From Salirhabdus sp. Marseille-P4669 (GTDB taxonomy: Bacteria; Bacillota; Bacilli; Bacillales; Alkalibacillaceae): a stretch of 64,000 nt of DNA. Location: contig NZ_OEQK01000009.1 of NCBI RefSeq assembly GCF_900240405.1, forward strand, positions 113,429-177,428, written 5' to 3'. Of the stretch, positions 36,408 through 44,240 are shown piece after piece. The notes under the pieces were generated by a model. It was not told the origin of the DNA, searched no databases, and saw only the letters and a list, made by a program, of their open reading frames with translations. Each line of letters starts with the position of its first letter. The stretch's first letter is position 1. The translations under genes and the position numbers were made by a program.

Positions 36408-37427
36408 ATGCATTCAATCGGTATTGTGAGCTCTGGTATTTATTTACCTGAACCTCGTATGACCTCGGAACAATTAGCAAAAGAAACAGGAATTCCACAA
36501 GAGATAGTCGAAAAGAAATTAGGAATAAAGCAAAAACCGATACCAGGCCCTGATGATCATACGGTCGAAATGGGCGTACGTGCTGCAAGAGTTGCTTTGC
36601 AAAAAGGAAATATAGATCCAAGCGAGATAGATTTGGTCATCTATATTGGGGAGGAACATAAAGAATACCCCCTTTGGACTGCAGCCATAAAGCTACAGCA
36701 GGATATTGGTGCCATTCATGCTTATGGATTTGATATCGCGCTCCGTTGTGGAACGACCATACTCGCAATTAAAATGGCGAAAGATATGATGATGGCCGAT
36801 CCCCGAATCCAAACGGTTCTACTTGCTGGAGGCTATCGGAATGTGGATTTTATCAACTACCAAAATCCGAGAACCCGATTCATGTACAATCTTGGTGCAG
36901 GTGGTGGTGCTCTTATTCTGAAGAAAAGTTTCGAAAAGAATAGAATACTAGAAAGCACCATTATTACAGACGGAGCCTTCTCAGAAGATGTCGTTGTAAC
37001 AACTGGTGGAACAAAAAACCCCATCACGAAGGAAGCCCTAGAACGTGGACTATACCAGTTAGATGTGATGGATCCAGAAGGAATGAAGCGACGTCTTGAG
37101 GAAAAATCCATGCAAAACTTTCTGAAAGTCATACGCGATGCGTTGCAGAGAAGTGGTTACACAGAACAGGATGTAAATTACGTTGCAATGCTTCATATGA
37201 AGCGCTCTGCCCATGATTATGTGTTAAGGGAACTTGGACTAACAAACGAGCATTCTATTTATCTAGAAGACTATGGGCACATCGGACAGATGGACCAGAT
37301 CCTTTCACTAGAGTTAGCTGAACAGCAGGGGAAATTAAAAAATGGGGATGTGGTAGTTTTCGTTAGTGCTGGAATTGGTTATGCGTGGGGGGCATCTGTC
37401 CTAAAATGGGGAACGGAGAAAGGGTGA
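36408..37427 (+). CDS. KAS III (FabH)-like thiolase-fold enzyme with altered active site
   Basis: A 339-residue thiolase-superfamily protein of the ketoacyl-ACP synthase III type. Cys114 in FDIALRCGTT is the likely acyl-accepting nucleophile, and His263 in MLHMKRSAHDY matches the usual HQAN His. The third residue, normally Asn in a GNTS motif, appears to be His291 in EDYGHIGQMDQ. That change makes decarboxylative condensation doubtful; acyl transfer to another acceptor is possible. Neighbours (hydrolase, FabG-like reductase, CoA ligase, importer) suggest work on CoA-linked acyl groups rather than membrane lipid initiation. Confidence 0.85.
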   Translation: MHSIGIVSSGIYLPEPRMTSEQLAKETGIPQEIVEKKLGIKQKPIPGPDDHTVEMGVRAARVALQKGNIDPSEIDLVIYIGEEHKEYPLWTAAIKLQQDIGAIHAYGFDIALRCGTTILAIKMAKDMMMADPRIQTVLLAGGYRNVDFINYQNPRTRFMYNLGAGGGALILKKSFEKNRILESTIITDGAFSEDVVVTTGGTKNPITKEALERGLYQLDVMDPEGMKRRLEEKSMQNFLKVIRDALQRSGYTEQDVNYVAMLHMKRSAHDYVLRELGLTNEHSIYLEDYGHIGQMDQILSLELAEQQGKLKNGDVVVFVSAGIGYAWGASVLKWGTEKG

Positions 37428-37433
37428 GGAAGA

Positions 37434-38345
37434 ATGACTACAATGGAGCTAAAACGTGTAAAGTTGCCAAATGGAGAAACCTTAGGTTATCGGGAACGGA
37501 ATGGTGGTGAGAAGGCTGTCCTTTTTATCCACGGAAATATGACCTCATCTAAGCATTGGGACCTTGTACTAGAAAGCTTGGATGATCGCTATACATTATA
37601 TGCAGTGGATTTACGTGGATTTGGAATATCCTCTTATCAAAAGCCGATCCATGAATTAAAAGATTTCGCAGAGGATGTACATTTGTTTGTGAAAGCGTTA
37701 AATATTAATCCGTATGCGATTGTGGGTTGGTCACTAGGCGGAGCGATAGCACTACAATATTGTTCTATTTATAAGAACCCTTGTGAAAAATTGCTATTGC
37801 TTGCCTCTGGCTCAACACGTGGCTATCCATTCTTTGCCACCGGTCCAGATGGCTTGCCAGATGTTTCGAAGCGGTTGGAAACCTTAGAAGAAGTAAAAGC
37901 AGATGTAGGTAAAACACAGGCAGTACAAGGTGCTTACGACCGAAGAGATAAGGATTTCCTTAAAAATTTGTGGAATCTAGCAATTTATCGAAGATGCCAG
38001 CCAGACCCAGAAAAGTACGACGAGTACCTAGAGGATATGATGACACAGCGTAATTTAGCAGAGGTGTATCAGGCGCTAAATGCTTTCAATATTAGTAGTG
38101 TACATAATGGGTTAACAGAGGGGAACAAGGAAGTGGCGAATATATCGATTCCTGTACTTGTAATGTGGGGCAATGAGGACCTCGTCGTAACAGAGTCAAT
38201 GACGAAGGAAATAGTAGAGGATTTAGGAGATAAGGCAACATATGTAGAACTCCCAAATTGTGGACATTCCCCTTTAATTGATAATTTAGATCTTCTCGTA
38301 ACCACTATGGAAGATTTTTTAGTTAAGGAGGCAAATGAATTTTGA
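37434..38345 (+). CDS. phaZ: Alpha/beta hydrolase, intracellular short-chain PHA depolymerase-like
   Basis: A 303-residue alpha/beta hydrolase. The oxyanion region is FIHGNMTSSKHWD (about 31-43), the nucleophile Ser100 is in VGWSLGGAIA, and Asp249 (WGNEDLV) and His278 (NCGHSPL) complete the triad. The GWSxGG box, size and triad positions match the Bacillus intracellular polyhydroxybutyrate depolymerase PhaZ, and the next gene is a PhaB/FabG-like reductase. It could equally be a CoA-ester or lactone hydrolase serving the imported substrate. The stop overlaps the next TTG start. Confidence 0.8.
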   Translation: MTTMELKRVKLPNGETLGYRERNGGEKAVLFIHGNMTSSKHWDLVLESLDDRYTLYAVDLRGFGISSYQKPIHELKDFAEDVHLFVKALNINPYAIVGWSLGGAIALQYCSIYKNPCEKLLLLASGSTRGYPFFATGPDGLPDVSKRLETLEEVKADVGKTQAVQGAYDRRDKDFLKNLWNLAIYRRCQPDPEKYDEYLEDMMTQRNLAEVYQALNAFNISSVHNGLTEGNKEVANISIPVLVMWGNEDLVVTESMTKEIVEDLGDKATYVELPNCGHSPLIDNLDLLVTTMEDFLVKEANEF

Positions 38346-39082
38346 GATTAAAAGAGAAGGTAGCTATTATAACGGGTGGTGCAAATGGAATTGGATTTGA
38401 GGCGGCAAAAGTATTTCTTCGGGAAGGTGCAAAAGTAGCAATTGCTGATTTTAATGAAGCGGCTGGTAAAAAGGCAGAGGCAGAGCTGAAGGAAGAGGGA
38501 TTTAACTGTTTATTTGTTCAAGTCAATGTTGCAGATAGGAGCAGTGTTGACAAAATGGTATCGGAGGTTGTTCATTACTTTGGACAAATTGACATTCTCA
38601 TAAATAACGCGGGGATTACGAAGGATGCCATGCTATCAAAATTAGAGCCAGAAGCCTTTGACCAAGTAATCGATGTGAATTTAAAGGGTGTATTTCATTG
38701 TACACAAGCGGCTTTGCCGTACCTGATTGATCAAGGCAAAGGGAAAATTATTAATACCTCTTCTGTTTCGGGTGCATATGGAAACGTAGGGCAAACCAAT
38801 TATGCAGCTGCAAAGGCAGGTGTTATTGGGATGACGAAATCATGGGCGAAAGAGCTTGGTCGTAAAGGAATTAATGTTAATGCTGTAGCACCAGGCTTTA
38901 CAGCTACTTCGATGGTGGAAACGGTGCCAGAAAAAGTAATCGAAGGTCTCATCAAGCAAGTACCAATGGGGCGTTTAGGCAAACCAAAGGACATTGCTAA
39001 TGCGTATCTTTTTTTAGCGTCAGATGAATCTGATTATGTAAATGGACACGTATTACATGTAGATGGTGGCATCATGATGTAG
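38342..39082 (+). CDS. fabG: FabG/PhaB-like 3-oxoacyl reductase (SDR)
   Basis: A 246-residue SDR. It has TGGANGIG near the N-terminus, INNAGITKDAM (residues about 85-95), catalytic Ser in NTSSVSG, YAAAK (Tyr/Lys) and the FabG-like C-terminal SDYVNGHVLHVDGG. It would reduce 3-oxoacyl-CoA or -ACP with NADPH. The TTG start overlaps the hydrolase stop and has AAGGAGG upstream. It ends the five-function operon, followed by a strong terminator. It is probably not the housekeeping FabG, which normally sits with the fab genes. Confidence 0.88.
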   Translation: MRLKEKVAIITGGANGIGFEAAKVFLREGAKVAIADFNEAAGKKAEAELKEEGFNCLFVQVNVADRSSVDKMVSEVVHYFGQIDILINNAGITKDAMLSKLEPEAFDQVIDVNLKGVFHCTQAALPYLIDQGKGKIINTSSVSGAYGNVGQTNYAAAKAGVIGMTKSWAKELGRKGINVNAVAPGFTATSMVETVPEKVIEGLIKQVPMGRLGKPKDIANAYLFLASDESDYVNGHVLHVDGGIMM

Positions 39083-39100
39083 CCTCCCCTTAAATTTGGC

Positions 39101-39143
39101 AGAGGATGGGACAAAAGTTTTTTTCCCATCCTCTTCTATTTTT
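39101..39143 (+). terminator. Terminator of the ABC/PHA operon
   Basis: Stem AGAGGATGGG with CCCATCCTCT, then TCTATTTTT. Confidence 0.85.
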
Positions 39144-39199
39144 GAACAGATGTCGCCTGAATAGGAAATTACAGAAAAGCCGTATGCTCATGGTGGGAT

Positions 39200-39232
39200 T
39201 GTAACTTCCGTGTAACTCTGCTTTCCTATAAT
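39200..39232 (+). promoter_or_regulatory. SARP-type direct repeat and promoter of the acyl-CoA ligase gene
   Basis: Exact heptads TGTAACT at 39200-39206 and 39211-39217 (spacer TCCG) are followed after nine bases by a perfect TATAAT at 39227-39232. The geometry is identical to the element at 31365. No -35 consensus is present, so activation by a repeat-binding regulator is expected. Confidence 0.75.
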
Positions 39233-39264
39233 TTGACTAACTTGTCATGTAAGAGGTGAGTAGT

Positions 39265-40764
39265 GTGGAGCGGGAACTAGATTGGCTAGAAGGTCGAGCG
39301 AGACTATATCCAAATAAAGAAGCAATCGTTGATGCCAATACGAAAGATCGATGGACATACAAACATTTAAATGAACGGGCAAAAGTACTGGCAAGCTTTT
39401 TTTTAACAAAGGGGATTAACAAAGGGGATCGGATTGCACTATTATCTCCGAATCATATTAGCTGCTTAGACTTTATGTTTGCGGCTATAAAAATTGGTGC
39501 AATCTTTGTTCCGTTAAATTGGCGCCTTTCCAAGGAAGAGTTAGAATATATTTTGCAGGATGCAAAGCCGAAATTAATTGGTATACATGAACGTTTTCAA
39601 GATAAATCGGAATGGATGGATAAACAATTTTTTACCTTTCCCATTACAGATAACGAATATATAGGGTCATTAGAACGAGTGAAGACAGAGCTTCAAGCTG
39701 ACTTAGATGAAACGACTCCTCTTGCAATGATCTATACAGGTGGGACGACGGGGAAACCTAAAGGAGCAATTCTTTCGCATCGCTCTATATTATGGAACGG
39801 GATGAACACCATTTTAAGCTGGAATATTACAGAAGAAGATGTGACGTTAACGACATTACCAATGTTTCATACTGGAGGACTCAATGCCCTCGTTATTCCT
39901 GTGTTACTGGCTGGAGGGAAAATCGTTATCACTGCTGATTTTGAACCAGAGGAAGTCGTTAATGATTTGATTGAACATCATTGTACGATCGTTCTATTTG
40001 TTCCTACGATGCATCATATGATTACGCAGACAGAGGCGTTTCAACATGCGGAATTTCCTAAGATGAAGGTTTTCTTATCTGGTGGGGCGCCATGTCCATT
40101 AACGATTTACGATGCATATGAAAGGAAGGGTCTTCATTTTAAAGAAGGATATGGACTAACAGAAGCGGGACCGAACAATTTCTATATACACCCAGATGAC
40201 GCTAAAGTAAAGCGAGGATCGATTGGAAAGCAGATGCTTTTTAATGAGATTAAAATAGTTGATGAGCTTGGTAAGGAAGTAGGTCCGAATGAAGTTGGGG
40301 AGCTGCTTCTTCGAGGGAATCATACCTTCGAATTTTATTGGAATAAAGAAGACGAAACAAAAGAAGCACTAGTTAATGGTTGGTTGCATACAGGAGATTT
40401 AGCAAAACGTGATGAAGATGGTTTTGTTTATATCGTTGGAAGAAAAAAAGAAATGATCATCACTGGTGGGGAGAATGTGTATCCACTGGAAATAGAGCAT
40501 TGGCTTGCCTCACATCCGGACATTAATGAAGCTTCCGTTATTGGCTTGCCCCATGAAAAATGGGGTGAGGTCGTTACCGCATTTGTTTCACTTCACCCGA
40601 ATAGGGAGTTGAATGAACAGGAATTAAACGTATTTTGTAGAAAGAAGCTAGCAGCGTATAAAATACCAAAAAAGTTTTTTATCATTGAAGAACTTCCGAA
40701 AACACATGTTGGCAAAATAAATAAAAAGGCATTATATGAACAATATTGTCGTTCCTTTGCTTAA
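39265..40764 (+). CDS. Acyl-CoA ligase (AMP-forming)
   Basis: A 499-residue ANL-superfamily adenylate-forming enzyme that activates a carboxylic acid to its CoA thioester. Motifs: the P-loop MIYTGGTTGKPKGAILSH (about residues 155-172), TLPMFHTGGLN, the YGLTEAGP acceptor motif, GWLHTGDLAKRDEDGF with the key Asp, and the hinge GRKKEMIITGGENVYP; catalytic Lys in HVGKINKKAL. GTG 39265 is favoured by the AAGAGG site; GTG 39256 overlaps it. It has its own SARP-type promoter, matching that of the importer operon. Chain length of the substrate is not predictable. Confidence 0.9.
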   Translation: MERELDWLEGRARLYPNKEAIVDANTKDRWTYKHLNERAKVLASFFLTKGINKGDRIALLSPNHISCLDFMFAAIKIGAIFVPLNWRLSKEELEYILQDAKPKLIGIHERFQDKSEWMDKQFFTFPITDNEYIGSLERVKTELQADLDETTPLAMIYTGGTTGKPKGAILSHRSILWNGMNTILSWNITEEDVTLTTLPMFHTGGLNALVIPVLLAGGKIVITADFEPEEVVNDLIEHHCTIVLFVPTMHHMITQTEAFQHAEFPKMKVFLSGGAPCPLTIYDAYERKGLHFKEGYGLTEAGPNNFYIHPDDAKVKRGSIGKQMLFNEIKIVDELGKEVGPNEVGELLLRGNHTFEFYWNKEDETKEALVNGWLHTGDLAKRDEDGFVYIVGRKKEMIITGGENVYPLEIEHWLASHPDINEASVIGLPHEKWGEVVTAFVSLHPNRELNEQELNVFCRKKLAAYKIPKKFFIIEELPKTHVGKINKKALYEQYCRSFA

Positions 40765-40769
40765 GTGTT

Positions 40770-40802
40770 AGGAGCTTGTTGTTATTCAGCAAGCTCCTTT
40801 TG
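40770..40802. terminator. Bidirectional terminator
   Basis: Stem AGGAGCTTG with CAAGCTCCT followed by TTTTG on the plus strand, between convergent genes; it overlaps the end of the minus-strand frame. Confidence 0.7.
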
Positions 40803-41045
40803 CCTTTTATGCCGATAATAAAAAATGAAGGCAATTACTAGATGGATGACAGGAGTAAAAATGGCATAGGGATACGGTGGATACCAACTAAAGTAGATGG
40901 CATCTGGCAAAATGATTAAGCCACTAAGAAGCATCAGCTTCCATGAACGAACAACAAGGGCGTAGACAAATAAGAGTAAAGAAATAAGTAAAAGAGGATA
41001 AAAGAGCTGTAGTGTTCCGAGTAAGATTCCAATAATATTTTCCAT
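40782..41045 (-). CDS. Small membrane protein, 87 residues
   Basis: Three hydrophobic segments (about residues 5-28, 34-52, 56-76) with a WYPPYPYA turn and a basic C-terminal tail (YYRHKRQKELAE) that should face the cytosol. ATG 41045 follows GGGGGTG. The pattern is common in Bacillus but I recognise no named family. Confidence 0.7.
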   Translation of the reverse strand: MENIIGILLGTLQLFYPLLLISLLLFVYALVVRSWKLMLLSGLIILPDAIYFSWYPPYPYAIFTPVIHLVIAFIFYYRHKRQKELAE

Positions 41046-41202
41046 TTAAGTCACCCCCAATGATTTCGTTAACTATTAAGGAAAGCTTACCATTTTAATG
41101 TATTGTTTTGTATACAATATTCCAATCTTTAACAATATTGTCACAGTTAAAATAGTTGAAAGTGTACATTTCATAGTAGGATGAAAGTAGGAGGTGTTGT
41201 AA

Positions 41203-42315
41203 TTGATTCAAGTTAATTATTTTCAAATGATATCTTGGAAGGCGCTTACTATTGCTTTGCTGTTATTCGTATTACCTAACTTTTTGCTAATGAAAGTGGA
41301 ACTAATCGGAACGGTAGAGCCAGTCATGGCAATCGGAACCGTGTTAGACCTAGCCATTTTATTACCTCTCGTCTGTTACTTCTTTGTATTAAGACGAAAA
41401 CCTACCTTTTTCATAATTATCCCATTATCTTTAGTTGGTTTATTAACAGCAAATTGGTTTGTACCAGATTATGCAGATCAATATCTGAACATGATTAATA
41501 AGTATGTCATTATTATTGAAGTCTCTTTAATCCTCTTAGAACTCGCCATAATGATCTTTATTTTAAAAAGAATTCCATTGCTAAAAAGGGTAACAGCCCA
41601 AAAACAACAAACCTATTATCACTTTTTAAGAAGCTTTATCGAAGCAAGTCAACGCGTATTCACCTTCCGATTTAAAAAGCTAAATCAGTATCAAAATTTT
41701 CTTCGAGTACTATCCACTGATCTTTCTGTCTTTTATTACGTGTTTTTTAGCTGGGGTAAGAAGAAGCAAGAACGTCTTCAATGTTTACACCAAAATACCC
41801 TTACCTTTACGTATCATAAAAATGGGGAGTATTTAGGCGTTTTTATCATGCTTGTTCATGCATTAACGATCGAAATTATTGCTGTACATTTAATGGTAAT
41901 GCAGTATAGTCATGCTGCTGCATGGGTTTTAACCGCTCTAGATATTTACGCTCTGTTATTTATTATTGCAGACTATCAAGCAATACGATTATCGCCAGTG
42001 ATTCTAGATAAAAAAGGAATTCATATACAAAAGGGTCTACGCTTTCATGCATTTATTCCATATGAACGGATTGACCAAATTATAGAAAATAACAAGGATG
42101 CAAAATCGGTTAACAAAGAAAAGGGCACCTTTAATCTAACCCTGGGAGGATTAGAGGCGGTGAATCCGAAATATAAATTGATACTAGATCAGCCAATCCA
42201 AGCGTATTCCTTATTTGGAATTAGGAAGTTCATAGATGCTGTCTACATTACGGTTGACGAGAATCAGAAATTCTACAGTGAAGTCAACGAAATACTGCTA
42301 AAAAATCAAGCATAA
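41203..42315 (+). CDS. Polytopic membrane protein of unknown function
   Basis: A 370-residue protein with hydrophobic helices at about 12-30, 38-62, 66-82, 98-122 and again at 200-260, separated by a long basic cytosolic segment rich in Phe/Lys/Gln (about 125-195). The last 100 residues form a soluble domain of beta strands (SPVILDKKGIHIQKGLRFHAFIPYERIDQII) that resembles a bacterial PH-like domain. TTG start after AGGAGGTG. No enzyme motif seen. Function unknown. Confidence 0.75.
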   Translation: MIQVNYFQMISWKALTIALLLFVLPNFLLMKVELIGTVEPVMAIGTVLDLAILLPLVCYFFVLRRKPTFFIIIPLSLVGLLTANWFVPDYADQYLNMINKYVIIIEVSLILLELAIMIFILKRIPLLKRVTAQKQQTYYHFLRSFIEASQRVFTFRFKKLNQYQNFLRVLSTDLSVFYYVFFSWGKKKQERLQCLHQNTLTFTYHKNGEYLGVFIMLVHALTIEIIAVHLMVMQYSHAAAWVLTALDIYALLFIIADYQAIRLSPVILDKKGIHIQKGLRFHAFIPYERIDQIIENNKDAKSVNKEKGTFNLTLGGLEAVNPKYKLILDQPIQAYSLFGIRKFIDAVYITVDENQKFYSEVNEILLKNQA

Positions 42316-42370
42316 TCAAAAGGGAAAAAAGAAAAGGTATCGAACTATCAATATGGAAGGAGAGGATATA

Positions 42371-43276
42371 ATGTCGAAAATCAATTTAGAAAATATCGTT
42401 CAATTCCAACAAATTGGTGAAGCTAGTCACCAGCCATTAGGGGACGTAGTAACGAACAATAAAGACTCTAGTTATCGAAGAGCAGCTGAAGATAAAGAAA
42501 AAACCTTGCTTCTGGCAATTGATATTCAGAATGATTTTATGGATAAAGGCGCATTGGGAGTTCCTGGTGCAACAAAAGATGTGGAACGACTACTCCAATT
42601 TATGGCCAAGCATTTTGAAGATATTACGCATATTATGGCATCGCTAGATACTCATAAACCACAGCAAATCTTCCATCCATCATGGTGGAAAGATAAAAAT
42701 GGAGAAGAACCGAAGCCACTAACTATGATTACGTACGAAGACATCCAATCAGGGAAATGGATTCCGAAGTATGAAGCTGAAAAAAGCAAGAATTATGTAA
42801 AAAAACTGGAGAAAACAAGTAAAAAGCAGCTATGTATTTGGCCGTATCATTGCTTAAAGGGTTCAACTGGGGCCGCTATGGAGGGGCAATTCGCAAAGCT
42901 TGCATATTTTCATTCGGTGGCACGAGATTATGAATTGAAAACCGTTGTAAAAGGGGAAGATCCTTTAAGTGAAATGTATGGGATTATCCAACCTGAATAC
43001 AGCGAAAAAGATCTGGTTAGATGGGACCTAATAGAGGAAATGAAGAAATATGATAAAATACTAATCGCTGGTGAAGCGAAATCTCATTGTGTCTTAGAGT
43101 CCATTCACCAAATCATTGAACATTTAAAAGATGAACCGAAACGTTTAGAAAATCTCTATGTATTAACAGATTGTATGAGTTCTATTCCAGGATTTGAAAA
43201 AGAAACAGACAGGGAGTTTACAATTTTAAGTGAAACGTATGGTATTAAACTTATCACGTCTACGGATTATAAATAA
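42371..43276 (+). CDS. Nicotinamidase/isochorismatase-like cysteine hydrolase
   Basis: A 301-residue protein of the isochorismatase-like superfamily. The catalytic Asp lies in LLAIDIQNDFMDKGALGVPGA (about residues 46-66) and the nucleophilic Cys in IAGEAKSHCVLESI (about 235). A metal-site-like DTHKPQQIFHPSWW (Asp, His, His) matches nicotinamidases. It is longer than typical PncA (about 210 residues) through an N-terminal extension and an insertion. ATG 42371 follows AAGGAGAG; the earlier in-frame ATG overlaps that site. Amide hydrolysis is inferred; the substrate may not be nicotinamide. Confidence 0.85.
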   Translation: MSKINLENIVQFQQIGEASHQPLGDVVTNNKDSSYRRAAEDKEKTLLLAIDIQNDFMDKGALGVPGATKDVERLLQFMAKHFEDITHIMASLDTHKPQQIFHPSWWKDKNGEEPKPLTMITYEDIQSGKWIPKYEAEKSKNYVKKLEKTSKKQLCIWPYHCLKGSTGAAMEGQFAKLAYFHSVARDYELKTVVKGEDPLSEMYGIIQPEYSEKDLVRWDLIEEMKKYDKILIAGEAKSHCVLESIHQIIEHLKDEPKRLENLYVLTDCMSSIPGFEKETDREFTILSETYGIKLITSTDYK

Positions 43277-43378
43277 TAGGAATTAGTGGAAGGTAATGGA
43301 GGCTATTCCGTAACCGATTAATTGATGAGATATGTGGTATAGCCAATGAATATCACATTTATAGGTGAAGGAATAATG

Positions 43379-43417
43379 CAAGTCGGAAATGGAAAAAATG
43401 CTTCCTTTTCCGACTTG
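43379..43417 (+). terminator. Weak hairpin, possible terminator
   Basis: CAAGTCGGAA with TTCCGACTTG around a 19-base centre. No T run follows, so intrinsic termination is doubtful. Confidence 0.35.
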
Positions 43418-43538
43418 TAGAAATGTTACTTGTGAACTACCAATATTTTTATTGTCCCTGTATCCTAATATATAGAAATGAAACTTTTAACGTGTACATT
43501 CGTAGATTAATTATCTAGTAATAGAAGGGACGATATAC

Positions 43539-44240
43539 ATGTCCAACTGCTTAGAAATTGACGGCTTACATTTATCTATTAAAAAGGTGAAAATTTTAAA
43601 CGACATTAGCTTTTCCGTACCATACGGAAAAATTACCGCATTAGTTGGCCATAATGGCGCTGGCAAATCTACCATTATGAAGGCAATCATGGGATGGCAG
43701 GAAAAAGAAGATGGGAAAATTGTTTTAGATGGAGTTAATCAGGATGAAGAATTTCTAAAGTTCAAGACACGTTTTTCTCTCATTCCAGAGGAGCCTTTAT
43801 TAACTTCAGAGCTGACGGTTTATCAACATTTTCAGTTATATGGAACGAGTTATCGGATGGATGAGGAAACGTTAAAAGAAAAAGTAGACTATTATATGAA
43901 AGCTTTCGAAATCCAAGATAAAATGAATGAGTTTCCGGAAGAGTTGTCAAAAGGGATGAGGCAAAAGGTTCAAACGATTTGTGCATTATTACCAGATGTT
44001 CCCCTGCTCTTAATTGATGAGCCGTTTATGGGACTCGATATATATGCTGCGCAATTTTTAATCGATGAATTGAAGAAGAGAAAAGAGCAAGGGACTTCAA
44101 TCTTGCTAACAACGCATCAGCTTGAGAAGGTAAAGGACTTATGTGATCAATACGTTTTGTTATCCAATGGAAGTATATCAGAGGTGGGCAATATAGATGA
44201 TTTCCAGGGGCTTAAGAGGAGAATGGTAGAAGATGCGTAA
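43539..44240 (+). CDS. ABC transporter ATP-binding protein
   Basis: A 233-residue ATPase of the drug/bacteriocin-export type. Walker A GHNGAGKSTIMKAIMG (about residues 36-51), signature LSKGMRQKVQTIC, Walker B LLLIDEPFMGLD and the H-loop LTTHQLEKV are visible. It overlaps the following membrane gene by eight bases, so the two form an exporter-like pair. Substrate unknown; the layout recalls EcsAB-type systems. Confidence 0.9.
   Translation: MSNCLEIDGLHLSIKKVKILNDISFSVPYGKITALVGHNGAGKSTIMKAIMGWQEKEDGKIVLDGVNQDEEFLKFKTRFSLIPEEPLLTSELTVYQHFQLYGTSYRMDEETLKEKVDYYMKAFEIQDKMNEFPEELSKGMRQKVQTICALLPDVPLLLIDEPFMGLDIYAAQFLIDELKKRKEQGTSILLTTHQLEKVKDLCDQYVLLSNGSISEVGNIDDFQGLKRRMVEDA

Noticed and set aside
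43346..43420. 24-codon frame before the ABC exporter genes
   Set aside because: No ribosome site; it merely covers a hairpin.
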